The position numbers and the translations under genes were made by a program. A stretch of 64,000 nt of DNA. Source: Thermoplasmata archaeon. GTDB lineage: Archaea > Thermoplasmatota > Thermoplasmata > Methanomassiliicoccales > Methanomethylophilaceae. The stretch is taken from assembly GCA_015063285.1 (NCBI GenBank), contig SUST01000004.1, positions 78,561-142,560 on the forward strand, read 5' to 3'. Of the stretch, positions 1 through 8,358 are shown piece after piece. Numbering within the stretch: the stretch's first letter is position 1; every line of letters begins with the position of its first letter. The notes beneath the pieces were generated by a model. The model was not told the origin of the DNA. It ran no database searches and was given only the letters and a program-made list of their open reading frames with translations.

Positions 1-883
1 CCGCGTTGGTGTACTGTTTGTCCACATTCTTGTTGTAGAGTGAAAGAAGCTTGTTATTGAGATCCTGGATTGATGAGTTTTCAATAATGAAGGATGTCAT
101 ACTGGACTTACTTTGCAGATCCAATCTGGCGTTCAGATCGGATGTCAGACAGGACTTCACCTCATCGGCGGACATGGTGTAGTCGAAAGTCATTGGTACG
201 CCGTTGTACGCCCACGAATACGTCTTCTCCATCTTTCCGTAGTATGTCCCCGTTCCTACGAACACATCGTCCTTCTCTTCTGAGAAGCACTCGGCCGTGA
301 TCCAGAACTTACCGACACGGACGTTGTCCCATGTCACGCTGTAGATGCTGTCTGAATTAGTATGGTCCTTGGTGACCTTCTGGTAGAACGGATTCTTCAT
401 GTTAGTATCGTTGTAGGATTCCGTCATCACGTTCCATACGACCCTGTCATAATCGTTCTGATATCTGGGATTAAGCTCGAAGAATAATTTGAGCTCGGGA
501 TCGTAAAGGGGGAGGACCTTGATATTCTGGTTCGCGAAGTCGTCCACCAGGTCCAGATAGCCGTTGTTCTGCAGGTCGATGACGATTCCTTCAGGAACAA
601 GGGCATCTTCGTTGTTCGAATTGAAATTGCTGTCATAATAGTCGAAAATGACCAATGCGCCTGCGAATGCCAAAAGGAAGATGACTACTGACATGGTGAT
701 CCTTACCTTAGGACTCTTCATATCGATGTTCGTGGCCGTCTGAATGGAATTCATGATCGGGCCAAGATCATCCTTGTACATCTTCAGGTTCTGACCGCAG
801 AAAGGACAGACGTCATGATCGCCGCCGAAACTCCTGCCGCAAAACGGGCAGAATCCTTTTTCGGGTTTGTTCTTGGCGACCAT
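1..883 (-). CDS. Zinc-ribbon membrane protein, 3' end beyond window
   Basis: Partial gene; the reading frame is open from the ATG at 883 to base 1 (294 codons) with no stop. The N-terminus carries two CPFCG knuckles (about residues 12 and 26), a zinc ribbon. One hydrophobic segment follows at about residues 60-80, then a long polar region rich in Asp, Asn and Tyr that should lie outside the cell. An upstream GGAG supports this start. It is the third gene of a minus-strand run after the regulator and the PAS protein. I do not recognise the outer domain, so no function is offered. Two similar zinc-ribbon membrane proteins occur at 51224 and 53115. Confidence 0.75.
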   Translation of the reverse strand, partial: MVAKNKPEKGFCPFCGRSFGGDHDVCPFCGQNLKMYKDDLGPIMNSIQTATNIDMKSPKVRITMSVVIFLLAFAGALVIFDYYDSNFNSNNEDALVPEGIVIDLQNNGYLDLVDDFANQNIKVLPLYDPELKLFFELNPRYQNDYDRVVWNVMTESYNDTNMKNPFYQKVTKDHTNSDSIYSVTWDNVRVGKFWITAECFSEEKDDVFVGTGTYYGKMEKTYSWAYNGVPMTFDYTMSADEVKSCLTSDLNARLDLQSKSSMTSFIIENSSIQDLNNKLLSLYNKNVDKQYTNA

Positions 884-942
884 ATTTAAATCTCCTATTG
901 GGTGAGTTTCCTTTTTTATTGATAAGGGCCACTACAGGATTG

Positions 943-1314
943 TCAGAATTCGTAGAAACCAGATTGGTCTCTGTTGCGGTATTCGTGCTTTTCGTAGTAT
1001 CCGATGAGTTCGCCTTCGTCGTTGCGCAAGGCTATCATGTAGACATCCTTGTTCTGAAGGTTGTTGTAGAATGTGTGGACCTTATTATGGTCCTTACTGG
1101 AAGCGAACCAGTCGACGACTTTGCGTATGATCTCGTTGGATTTGCCGCTGTGGCAGTCGAAAATGTGAAGGCCGATGATCCCGGCACCGCCGCGTTCGCT
1201 GTATTCCTCGATGGCCGCCGGGTTCATGTAGACCACGATGTGCATCGTGTCGCATATTACGACAGGTGCATCATCCTGGTCCACGATACTTTTGAAGAAC
1301 GGGGAGAGATTCAT
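943..1314 (-). CDS. PAS-domain protein
   Basis: A 123-residue single-domain protein. The stretch DAPVVICDTMHIVVYMNPAA is a typical PAS opening, and GLHIFDCHSGKSNE plus a later YMIALRNDEGELIGYYE strand complete a PAS fold of usual size. No kinase, HTH or other output domain is attached, so it is probably a small stand-alone sensor or ligand-binding protein. Its start lies 2 bases after the stop of the membrane-anchored regulator at 1317-3761, so the two are probably co-transcribed and may act together; that link is inference. The ligand cannot be told from sequence. Similar stand-alone PAS proteins are common in anaerobic bacteria and methanogens. Confidence 0.7.
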   Translation of the reverse strand: MNLSPFFKSIVDQDDAPVVICDTMHIVVYMNPAAIEEYSERGGAGIIGLHIFDCHSGKSNEIIRKVVDWFASSKDHNKVHTFYNNLQNKDVYMIALRNDEGELIGYYEKHEYRNRDQSGFYEF

Positions 1315-1316
1315 GT

Positions 1317-3761
1317 TTAGTGGAATCCCTTTTCCTTACTGTCAACGTGTATGTCCTCTCCGGGGATGACATCGATGATGAATCCGCCGTCCTGATCCTG
1401 CTCGACGAGTTTGCCGTTGACGTATACCTCGGCATTCCTGTCGTCCGCTGGTTTCAGGGTTATGGTAGGGACGTCCCCGTCAATGACGAACTCGTCAGCT
1501 ACCTTTTCGCCGCTGAAGTAGTATTCCCTTCCGTCGTCGATGTAGACTGTGTTCGTTCCGACAGGGGTCTCGATGACGTCGAGCATCCCGTAGGTGATGT
1601 TGCTGCGGGTGACGCTGGGGAGGTAGGCACCGCCATCCTCCGAAACGATCCTGAAGCCAGCCTCGGTTATGACGAACACAATCTGGTTGTGGGGTGTCAC
1701 ATAGAGGCCGGAGGACATCTCTTCGTACTCCGATGCTCCTTTGAAGGTCACAGGCGTGTTGCTGTCGATCTTCTTGTCGGAGCAGTAGATCGAGAAGTCG
1801 TACCTGCTGTCGTTCTTCAGGTAGGAGATGTCGATCAGAGGCTCGATGGTGAGGTTCGAGTTCATCGTAAGGCTGTACGATCCGTCGCCTTCAGGTTTGA
1901 TCAGATACGCAACACCGCTGTTCACGTATCCGATGTTCTGAGGTTCGTCGAGCACCATTGTGATGGCGGTACCAGATTCAAACACATAGGGCGAAGCGAG
2001 TTCGACCCCGTCCGCATCATAGACCGTCGCATCGATGCTGTCGTCTATGGTAAGACTGAATGTTCCCGCGTCGTTCTCGTGACTCATGCCGAAACCGAAG
2101 ATAACGACTCCGAGCAGAAGGGCCATGAACACACCTGCAGTGATGTACCTGACCGCCCTAACGGGCTGTTCGGATTTCTTCTTGCTGCGGTTTAGCAGGG
2201 CCGTCTTGACCGACGATGTACGTTTCTTGGGTGCGGCGGCCGCCGTGAGGTCGTCGACCATGACTCCCTTCACGGGCGTCATGCTGAGAGCGGGGTAGAT
2301 CTCCTTGAAAGAGATGTTCTCTCCCTCGGGCTTCTCATCGGTACTCCTGACGAATATTCCGCTGCTAGCCATCTCCAGTCCCTGGTGGGCCATTCCCTTG
2401 ATGAACGTCATCGCCTGCGACATCTCCGACTCGGGGTCGGTGCTTGTGATGCCGATGGTCAGCGGGTAGATTGAAACTATGCTGAGCGACAGTCCGATCG
2501 CCTTTGCGATGTCGGACATGTTTCCGAAGTAGGTGTCGAAGTTGCCCTGGACACTGACGTCACCTGTGGCCCTCATGTATTTGGCACCGAGGACGACCAT
2601 TAGGTATTCGGAATCGAATCCCAGCTTCTTGAGGTAGGCCAGTGTGTAAAGGAGCTGACCTTCCATGAATGAACCTTCCTTGTCCTTGACGATGTCGAGC
2701 ACGTTACGAAGCTCCTCGTTGTCCGTCGAGATAGGGCGCGACTTCTTGAGAAGTATTGAACATGCGAGGCCGTAGTATGCCGATCCGGATTCTGAGTAGA
2801 ATACCGAGATGACACCTTCCTCGACCATCCTGAGAAGGTTCGATGTAATGGTGGATCTGGGTGCGTCCACCTTGTTGACTATATCTGTGATGCACAGGGG
2901 CCTCTCGTAGATCGAATCGACTATTTCGATCTGGACGTCGCTTGTCATGAGACCTGCTGCGCCGTCCACGTCCACCATCATGAAGCGCTCTGTATCCTTG
3001 TGTTGCATCGTGGTGTTGATGTAGGGCTCCTCAGATTTCTCGCAACGGTCCATGACGACTTTTACCATTGTATCGGAGCCGTTGAAGTTCTCGATACTGG
3101 TGATCTTGTGGCATCTGCCTGTTGCGTTCTCGATGAGCCTTATCACGAACTGCATCAACGTGGGCGTCCTGTCGATGATGCCTTCATCGCCGGTCATGAC
3201 GAGAGTGAGCGGCGAGGATGCGAATAGGGTGAAGTTGTAACCGGTTAGTTTCGCGAAGATGTCCCTAGCGTTCATGATCGCGTCTTCGAACCCGACCTTC
3301 TCTACCTCGACGGCATCAGCTAAGGCATTTGCGTACTTCATCCTCAAAGGATCGATGTTGACACCAATCTCGGATGTGTAGCAGTCCAGCATGTTGGCCA
3401 GAGATGATAGTCCCTTGTAGTTCTTCAAGGGATCCACGAAGGTCTTGTCGGAGATGCTCTTGAGCCTATCATTAGTCTCCGATGAACTGGCCAGCACCTT
3501 TGCACTGGTGGAGTAGTAGACCGTCTTCTTGTCGGAGTCCGGTTTCGTCCTGTCGATTATACCCGATTCTGACATCTTGTCTATGACGAAGTGCAGGGAT
3601 GAGGAACTCAATCCCAGCTCTGCGGTAAGGTCACTGGGCCTCTTCATTCCGCCTACCAGACTCTGGTAGACTGAGATCTGAAGGGGGTCAGTTAACGGAA
3701 CCACACCCTTGTCGGTGAGCAGGATGCAGAAGTTGCGCAAATACTCGTCTTGTGCGCCCAT
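1317..3761 (-). CDS. Membrane-anchored regulator with two winged-helix domains
   Basis: 814 residues. Residues 25-95 form a winged helix (SDLTAELGLSSSSLHFVIDK then a wing) of MarR/TrmB type. A second appears at about 285-345 (ITDIVNKVDAPRSTITSNLL). A single transmembrane helix lies at about 545-565 (TAGVFMALLLGVVIFGFGM), followed by about 250 residues rich in beta strands, probably extracytoplasmic. This is a one-component, membrane-tethered transcription regulator that could couple an outside signal to DNA binding. A TATA-like TTTAAAATAA (3780-3790) lies 26 bases before the ATG, so the mRNA is probably leaderless. It heads the run with the PAS and zinc-ribbon genes. The target genes and signal are unknown. 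Confidence 0.7.
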   Translation of the reverse strand: MGAQDEYLRNFCILLTDKGVVPLTDPLQISVYQSLVGGMKRPSDLTAELGLSSSSLHFVIDKMSESGIIDRTKPDSDKKTVYYSTSAKVLASSSETNDRLKSISDKTFVDPLKNYKGLSSLANMLDCYTSEIGVNIDPLRMKYANALADAVEVEKVGFEDAIMNARDIFAKLTGYNFTLFASSPLTLVMTGDEGIIDRTPTLMQFVIRLIENATGRCHKITSIENFNGSDTMVKVVMDRCEKSEEPYINTTMQHKDTERFMMVDVDGAAGLMTSDVQIEIVDSIYERPLCITDIVNKVDAPRSTITSNLLRMVEEGVISVFYSESGSAYYGLACSILLKKSRPISTDNEELRNVLDIVKDKEGSFMEGQLLYTLAYLKKLGFDSEYLMVVLGAKYMRATGDVSVQGNFDTYFGNMSDIAKAIGLSLSIVSIYPLTIGITSTDPESEMSQAMTFIKGMAHQGLEMASSGIFVRSTDEKPEGENISFKEIYPALSMTPVKGVMVDDLTAAAAPKKRTSSVKTALLNRSKKKSEQPVRAVRYITAGVFMALLLGVVIFGFGMSHENDAGTFSLTIDDSIDATVYDADGVELASPYVFESGTAITMVLDEPQNIGYVNSGVAYLIKPEGDGSYSLTMNSNLTIEPLIDISYLKNDSRYDFSIYCSDKKIDSNTPVTFKGASEYEEMSSGLYVTPHNQIVFVITEAGFRIVSEDGGAYLPSVTRSNITYGMLDVIETPVGTNTVYIDDGREYYFSGEKVADEFVIDGDVPTITLKPADDRNAEVYVNGKLVEQDQDGGFIIDVIPGEDIHVDSKEKGFH

Positions 3762-3823
3762 ACATCACTGTATTTGTTTGTATTATTTTAAAGACCACTG
3801 TTTTTGGTCAGTAAAATCACAAA

Positions 3824-4447
3824 TCAAAGACGAGCCTTTAATATGAGGTCTCTGAGGTCGTGTGCGGCTTTTTTCACGTCATCCTGTGCCACAACGGCAG
3901 AAACAACTGCTGCGCAGTCTGCTCCCGCCCTTATGACTGACTGTATGTTTCCCTGGTTGATCCCGCCTATCGCGACGATAGGGATGTCTACAGCCTGCCT
4001 TATCGTGAATATGGCGTCGAGTCCCAATGATTGTGTGGCATCGGGCTTGGTCGAAGTGGCGAAAATCGATCCCACACCTACGTAGGACGCCCCTCCCGCC
4101 TCTGCTTTCTTGGCCTCTTCTACCGTTGTGACCGATATGCCTATGATCTTGTCCGACCCCATCAGATCGACCGCTTCCTCAAGAGGCATATCCGACTGTC
4201 CCAGATGAACCCCGTCTGCGTTCGATTCTATTGCAACTTCGATGTTGTCGTTCACTATGAAGAATTTGTTCATTTCATCGGCGATTTTCTTGATCTGCAG
4301 AGCATCTCTGAGCATATCCTCCTTAGAAGCATTCTTCATCCTCAGCTGTACGACGTCCGCTCCTCCCTCATAGGCCAGTCTGGCGATTTCCATGTTGGAG
4401 CGTCCTTTCGACAGCGATTCATCAGTGACGACATACAGGTCGAACAT
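3824..4447 (-). CDS. thiE: Thiamine-phosphate synthase
   Basis: Joins HMP pyrophosphate and thiazole phosphate to give thiamine phosphate. Family motifs are present in order: VVQLRMKNAS, ADGVHLGQSD, GVGSIFATSTKPDA and VAIGGIN, in a TIM barrel of 207 residues, the usual ThiE length. I chose the ATG at 4447 (MFDLYVVTDE). The frame also extends to an ATG at 4519, but that codon is only a few bases from an archaeal TATA element (about 4524-4532), whose transcript should begin near 4503, so the longer form is unlikely. No TPP riboswitch is seen. A ThiD-ThiN fusion at 7020-8306 can supply the same synthase step, so the window holds two routes. Confidence 0.9.
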   Translation of the reverse strand: MFDLYVVTDESLSKGRSNMEIARLAYEGGADVVQLRMKNASKEDMLRDALQIKKIADEMNKFFIVNDNIEVAIESNADGVHLGQSDMPLEEAVDLMGSDKIIGISVTTVEEAKKAEAGGASYVGVGSIFATSTKPDATQSLGLDAIFTIRQAVDIPIVAIGGINQGNIQSVIRAGADCAAVVSAVVAQDDVKKAAHDLRDLILKARL

Positions 4448-4522
4448 GAATCTGCCATGTCCGGTCGGATAGATAACACGTTCTGTGCCTTCTTTCTTCT
4501 TTGTAAATAATAAAGGCATAGG

Positions 4523-4535
4523 ACTTTTATATGGG
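4523..4535. promoter_or_regulatory. TATA element(s) between thiE and FKBP gene
   Basis: The AT-rich stretch ACTTTTATATGGG reads as TTTATATG on the plus strand and CATATAAAAG on the minus strand. On the plus strand it lies about 28-30 bases before the ATG at 4561, giving a leaderless FKBP mRNA. On the minus strand it gives a transcript starting near 4503 with about 55 bases of leader before thiE. Position-based inference. Confidence 0.5.
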
Positions 4536-4560
4536 GTTTCAAATCGGTTGCTCGGTTAAA

Positions 4561-5445
4561 ATGACTGGCGAAAATACTGCCAAAAAGGATAGAGACCCGA
4601 TTTTTACAATCTGTCTCGCGATATTCCTGGTTGCAGCTGTCATCGCTCTCGGTTCGTTCGTTGTGAAGGAATACTTCCCCAGCGGAGACGAGACGGCATC
4701 AACTGGAGACACAGTGACTGTAGACTACATTGGAACGTATTATGACGCATACGGAGAGAAAAACGCTGTAGTGTTCGACACAAACATCTCCAGCATCGGC
4801 AACGATGACGATATTCAAAAGTCAAACGATTGGACTGAGAAGACTACCTATAGCGGTCTGAAGTTCAAGATCGGAGACAAGACAATGCTCGAAGGGTTCG
4901 AGAACGCTGTTATCGGACACAAGGTCGGAGAGACCGTTAAAGTGTACCTTACAGCATCCGAAGGATATGTCGGACCTTCAACAGAGGGAAAGATGAGTAC
5001 AGTCGGAAACATGATCGAATCCACTCAGTTCGTCTCCAAGAAGGGCTTCTCGGAGATGTATCCCGACATCACACTCGAAGAGGGAAAGGCAATATCTTTC
5101 GAGTCCAAGTATAAGTTCCCTGCACAGGCCATCCTTACCAATTCAGGAAGGGATGTTCTGGTCACATACTTCCCTGTTGTTGGAGAGACCTATGAGGCCT
5201 ACAAACAGGGAGAGACCACCGTTGAATTCAAGGCAACCAGTGTAGGCGACATCATCGTGTTCGATATTATCATCAAGAACACCGTGACCGTCGATGACGA
5301 AGGCCACATCCAGATGATCAAACTCGAGCTTGAGGATAACATATACATAACCGCTGTCAACGGTACCGAGATCACATATAAGACTGGATCCGAGAAGATC
5401 AACCAGCCTTTGTATTTCGAGATCAAGATTACCAACATCGAATGA
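4561..5445 (+). CDS. Membrane-anchored FKBP-type peptidyl-prolyl isomerase
   Basis: 294 residues. A hydrophobic N-terminal anchor (about residues 14-36, FTICLAIFLVAAVIALGSFV) is followed by an FKBP domain with the core strands TVTVDYIGTYYD, VVFDTN, LKFKIGDKTMLEGFENAVIG and KVGETVKVYL. The rest (about residues 150-294) is a beta-rich extension ending in VTVDDEGHIQMIKLELED. It probably folds or holds proteins at the outer face of the membrane. The ATG at 4561 fits the TATA box position; an upstream ATG at 4531 lies inside that TATA box and would put GFQIGCSVK before the anchor. A GC-rich terminator follows directly. A second, cytoplasmic SlyD-like FKBP is at 62884. Confidence 0.8.
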   Translation: MTGENTAKKDRDPIFTICLAIFLVAAVIALGSFVVKEYFPSGDETASTGDTVTVDYIGTYYDAYGEKNAVVFDTNISSIGNDDDIQKSNDWTEKTTYSGLKFKIGDKTMLEGFENAVIGHKVGETVKVYLTASEGYVGPSTEGKMSTVGNMIESTQFVSKKGFSEMYPDITLEEGKAISFESKYKFPAQAILTNSGRDVLVTYFPVVGETYEAYKQGETTVEFKATSVGDIIVFDIIIKNTVTVDDEGHIQMIKLELEDNIYITAVNGTEITYKTGSEKINQPLYFEIKITNIE

Positions 5446-5456
5446 CCAGTCATTTT

Positions 5457-5484
5457 CCCCGGGCTCAGCCCGGGGTTCTTTTCA
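5457..5484 (+). terminator. Terminator after FKBP gene
   Basis: CCCCGGGC-TCA-GCCCGGGG is a perfect 8-bp stem with a 3-base loop, followed by TTCTTTTC, 12 bases after the stop codon. Confidence 0.8.
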
Positions 5485-5526
5485 CTGAATAAACATCTTA
5501 CCGGTTGCTTTTTGTTGATTGTTTTT

Positions 5527-5578
5527 CATTAATGTTGAGAGATTCAACATAATAACTAGTTCGTAACTAGTTCGGAAT
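5527..5578 (+). repeat. Regulatory repeat copy 1
   Basis: A 52-base unit that recurs almost exactly 89 bases downstream (5616-5667). It holds an inverted repeat ATGTTGA-N5-TCAACAT and then two tandem AACTAGTTCG decamers. The spacer inside the inverted repeat differs between copies (gagat versus tgatt) while the arms are identical, as expected of protein-binding sites. Confidence 0.8.
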
Positions 5579-5615
5579 TTTGTTATCAAAATGGCATTTT
5601 TATTGAGTTTCAATC

Positions 5616-5667
5616 CATTAATGTTGATGATTTCAACATAATAACTAGTTCGTAACTAGTTCGAAAT
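5616..5667 (+). repeat. Regulatory repeat copy 2
   Basis: Second copy of the 52-base unit, ending 4 bases before a TATA-like TTTAATAG (5671-5678) and 33 bases before the ATG of the AlbA-type regulator. Between the copies lies another small palindrome, ATTGA-GTT-TCAAT (5602-5614). The layout looks like paired operators plus TFB/TBP sites. Confidence 0.8.
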
Positions 5668-5680
5668 AGGTTTAATAGTA

Positions 5681-5697
5681 TTGGAGATATACTCCAA
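5681..5697 (+). promoter_or_regulatory. Palindromic operator before AlbA-type gene
   Basis: TTGGAG-ATATA-CTCCAA has perfect 6-bp arms, placed between the TATA element (5671-5678) and the leaderless start at 5701. It belongs to the GGA-N7-TCC palindrome group also seen at 21789, 24842, 30036 and 48840. Confidence 0.6.
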
Positions 5698-5700
5698 CTA

Positions 5701-7011
5701 ATGGATGATGTAGAATCCCTCAGTGTCACCGTTGAAAGCGAATCGGTAGAATTCGTTCCGGATATAGCTCATCTTGATGAAGCGTCCAAATCATTGGCCG
5801 CTATGCTGAACAAAGGGCATGAGGGGACCGTTTATTTCGGTGTCGATGACAACGGAAAGATAATCGGTCTCGAGGTGGACAGCGGAACGATAGAGGGGAT
5901 CAGGGGTTTCTTCACAGGTATCATCGCACCCTTTCCTGTATTGGACATAGATCTTCGTGTGAATAAGAGCGGGAACCGTTACATCGTTCTATCAGCAAAG
6001 GGTAATGTCGTGCCGTATTCTTGTGATGGACGCTATTACATCAGAAGAGGAAATGAAAACGTACTGGCAGGGGCAGATGCAATCGCCCGTCTGGCGCTAT
6101 CAAGGGGTCTGGACCCTCTTAAGGATACGCCGTCGGCGTTCCAGGAACTGACCTTCAACTATCTGCTGGGGATGTTAATCTCATACCGTATATATCCTCA
6201 TCAAGGCGGATTGTTCGACAGTTACAACATGCTTGATATGGACGGAAGGTTCAATCTTTTGGGATATCTACTGTCGGATCAGAACGTCCTTCCGATGCAG
6301 ATAATAGAGTTCAGGGGCAAGGACAAGGGATTCATCTACAAGAAGCTGGATTACGGGGGGCAGAGCATAATCGGTTCCTTCACAAGAATATTGGATGCCA
6401 TGAACGGATACATGTGCAACGGAACTGATGAAGATGGTAACAATGTGGCCCTTTTCGATTTCGCAGCATTCCAGGAGGCTTGGGTAAACGCATGTATCCA
6501 TAATGCTTGGTGGAATATGATTCCTCCTTCGGTGTTTGTCTTCGATGACAGGATAGAGGTCACCTCCTTCGGCAACATCCCTTATGCGCTGTCCTTGGAG
6601 GATTTCTACACAGGTGATTCATTCCCGGTCAACCAGTCCCTTTTCGAAGTATTCGCGGAACTTCATTTCATCGGAGACGGGGGTCACGGGGTTCCGCTGA
6701 TCGTCAACAGTTGCGGCAGAGATGCATTCCGTTTCACCGGCAGCAATGTCATCGTTACGATCCCGTTCCGTTTCAAACCGCCTTTCGTTGAATACAGGGA
6801 GGCAAGGGACAGGAGCAGAAGCGATCTGGACCATCTGAAGCAGGGTATCCTCAATTATCTGGAGAGGAACCCTCGTGCAAAGTTGAGCGAGGTCTCTGAA
6901 GCATCCGGTATCTCGCTATCTTCGGTGAAGAAGATCGTTACCTCATTGAAGGCAGACGGACTGCTGGACAACACCGGTACGAACAGGAACAGTCAATGGG
7001 TAATCCGTTGA
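5701..7011 (+). CDS. Schlafen/AlbA-2 domain regulator with C-terminal winged helix
   Basis: 436 residues. The N-terminus (about 10-130) is a Schlafen AlbA_2 domain: ESVEFVPDIAHLDE, then GTVYFGVDDNGKIIGLEVD and YIRRGNENVLA. The middle (about 255-350) resembles the RecG-like ATPase_c_4 module (NACIHNAWW, FDDRIEVTSFGNIPYAL). The C-terminus (about 375-436) is a winged helix, AKLSEVSEASGISLSSVKKI. Such proteins are annotated as ATP-dependent helicase-like or transcription regulators; DNA binding is likely, the target unknown. The ATG lies 26 bases after a TATA element, so the mRNA is probably leaderless. The two large repeats and one palindrome just upstream suggest that it controls itself. The long AlbA-type genes are often mobile or defence-linked, but no such neighbours are seen. 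Confidence 0.75.
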   Translation: MDDVESLSVTVESESVEFVPDIAHLDEASKSLAAMLNKGHEGTVYFGVDDNGKIIGLEVDSGTIEGIRGFFTGIIAPFPVLDIDLRVNKSGNRYIVLSAKGNVVPYSCDGRYYIRRGNENVLAGADAIARLALSRGLDPLKDTPSAFQELTFNYLLGMLISYRIYPHQGGLFDSYNMLDMDGRFNLLGYLLSDQNVLPMQIIEFRGKDKGFIYKKLDYGGQSIIGSFTRILDAMNGYMCNGTDEDGNNVALFDFAAFQEAWVNACIHNAWWNMIPPSVFVFDDRIEVTSFGNIPYALSLEDFYTGDSFPVNQSLFEVFAELHFIGDGGHGVPLIVNSCGRDAFRFTGSNVIVTIPFRFKPPFVEYREARDRSRSDLDHLKQGILNYLERNPRAKLSEVSEASGISLSSVKKIVTSLKADGLLDNTGTNRNSQWVIR

Positions 7012-7019
7012 TTTAGATA

Positions 7020-8306
7020 TCAGAGGATGCTGTCCAGTTTGTTCATCATCAGCTCAGGGTTCCTGGCGATGAGCCTAATGATCCTGTCCTTCTTTGAACC
7101 TTTATCCACAATGGCGTCAGGGATCTTCCCAGCTATGTCGATGGCCTTCTTGGTGGCCTCAGCGACCTTGTCCTTGGGCATCTCTATGGTGACAGCGGTC
7201 ATCCCGACCTCCTCCATGACATCGAGGATGTCCTGACGATATGCTAGGCTCATGATGCATCTGGACTTAGGTTCGTGCTTCATGATCTCCATGAGTACGT
7301 AGGACAGATGCTCAGCGGCACCGAATTTGGCAGGTCCTCCCTTCTTCAGGATACCGTTGTGGACAAACAGCCTCTTGTCGATCGCAGCGATCTCCTCCGG
7401 TCCTGCAGCATCCTTGAGAGCGTATGCGATGTTCATTCCCGTTTTGGGAACGAATTCGTTGGGGACCAGGTCGACGATCCTGTTGGCAGCGCCGTCCAGG
7501 GCATCCAGGATCTTGAATTTGTCCGAGTCGCCTTTGAGCTTGACCATCGGGTTGACGACCACATCTCCCTTTCCTATAGGGTATTGGGTAGCTATGGACT
7601 CCTGAATCAGTTCCCTTGACTTCATCACCGCGTTCACGATGTCAAGTCCCTTGGCCATGTTGGCAGTGATGAACGCAGACAGACAGCATCCGCTTCCATG
7701 TCCTGATTTGGCCAGGCGGGGGTATTCGAGCTTGTTGAATTCTGACGATAGGTAGAGGTAATCTGTCACCTTGGGGCCGTTGAGGTGGCCTCCTTTGAAC
7801 AGAACTGAGGATCCCTGTTTGCCGATGAGTTCGCAGGCCAACGTGATGTCGTCCTCATTCTTGATCTTCATACCGGCGAGGATCTCTGCCTCGAACCTGT
7901 TGGGGGTAACCAATTCACAGATTGGAAGGAGTTTCTTCTTCAATGCTCTGACGAAGTCATCGTCACAGAGGGAGCATCCGGTTCCGGATACCATGACCGG
8001 ATCCACAATGAGCGGGACGTCATGGTCCTCGAGGATGTCCGATACGGTCTCTACTATCTCTGCGCTGTACAGCATACCGGTTTTGACTGCCTTTATATCG
8101 CAGTCTTTCAGCACCGATTCGAGCTGGGCCTGTATGAAATCTACAGGCATTGGGAAGATGCCGTCGACGCCCTGTGTGTTCTGGGCGGTGACAGCTGTGA
8201 TCACGGAAGTGGCGTGTACTCCGACGACCGCCATGGCCTTGATATCCACTTGGATACCTGCACCGCCGATGGAGTCCGAGCCAGCCACTGTAAGAGCTGT
8301 TCTCAT
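7020..8306 (-). CDS. thiDN: HMP kinase fused to ThiN thiamine-phosphate synthase
   Basis: 428 residues. Residues 1-260 are ThiD (hydroxymethylpyrimidine and HMP-phosphate kinase): TVAGSDSIGGAGIQVDIK, VKTGML, DPVMVSGTG and SGHGSGCCLSAF are all present. Residues about 270-428 are a ThiN domain (ANRIVDLVPNEFVPKTGMNI, GGPAKFGAAEHLS, IVDKGSKKDRIIRL), the archaeal thiamine-phosphate synthase that replaces ThiE. The usual ThiN C-terminal Gly-Lys-Glu-Pro stretch reads SKKDR here, so activity of this half is less certain. A ThiE gene lies 2.6 kb away. The start is 26 bases from an AT element shared with the divergent gene at 8359, so the mRNA is probably leaderless. Confidence 0.9.
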   Translation of the reverse strand: MRTALTVAGSDSIGGAGIQVDIKAMAVVGVHATSVITAVTAQNTQGVDGIFPMPVDFIQAQLESVLKDCDIKAVKTGMLYSAEIVETVSDILEDHDVPLIVDPVMVSGTGCSLCDDDFVRALKKKLLPICELVTPNRFEAEILAGMKIKNEDDITLACELIGKQGSSVLFKGGHLNGPKVTDYLYLSSEFNKLEYPRLAKSGHGSGCCLSAFITANMAKGLDIVNAVMKSRELIQESIATQYPIGKGDVVVNPMVKLKGDSDKFKILDALDGAANRIVDLVPNEFVPKTGMNIAYALKDAAGPEEIAAIDKRLFVHNGILKKGGPAKFGAAEHLSYVLMEIMKHEPKSRCIMSLAYRQDILDVMEEVGMTAVTIEMPKDKVAEATKKAIDIAGKIPDAIVDKGSKKDRIIRLIARNPELMMNKLDSIL

Positions 8307-8324
8307 TATCTGACTGTAAGAAAA

Positions 8325-8338
8325 GGAATTAAATAAAG
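8325..8338. promoter_or_regulatory. AT element serving two divergent leaderless genes
   Basis: GGAATTAAATAAAG is centred near 8332. It is 26 bases from the thiDN start (8306, minus) and 27 bases from the start at 8359 (plus), the normal archaeal TATA-to-start distance in both directions. Either strand can supply a TATA-like octamer. Confidence 0.55.
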
Positions 8339-8358
8339 TGTTACAAGTTCCCTTGTCA

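Noticed and set aside
1320..2195. Plus-strand frame of 291 codons over the regulator
   Set aside because: Opposite-strand shadow of the winged-helix gene; no ribosome site and no recognisable motif.
4448..4523. TPP riboswitch before thiE
   Set aside because: The leader is about 55 bases and lacks the conserved TPP-binding core.
5527..5667. CRISPR array
   Set aside because: Only two units with an internal palindrome, no unique spacers of regular length, no cas genes, and located directly before a promoter.
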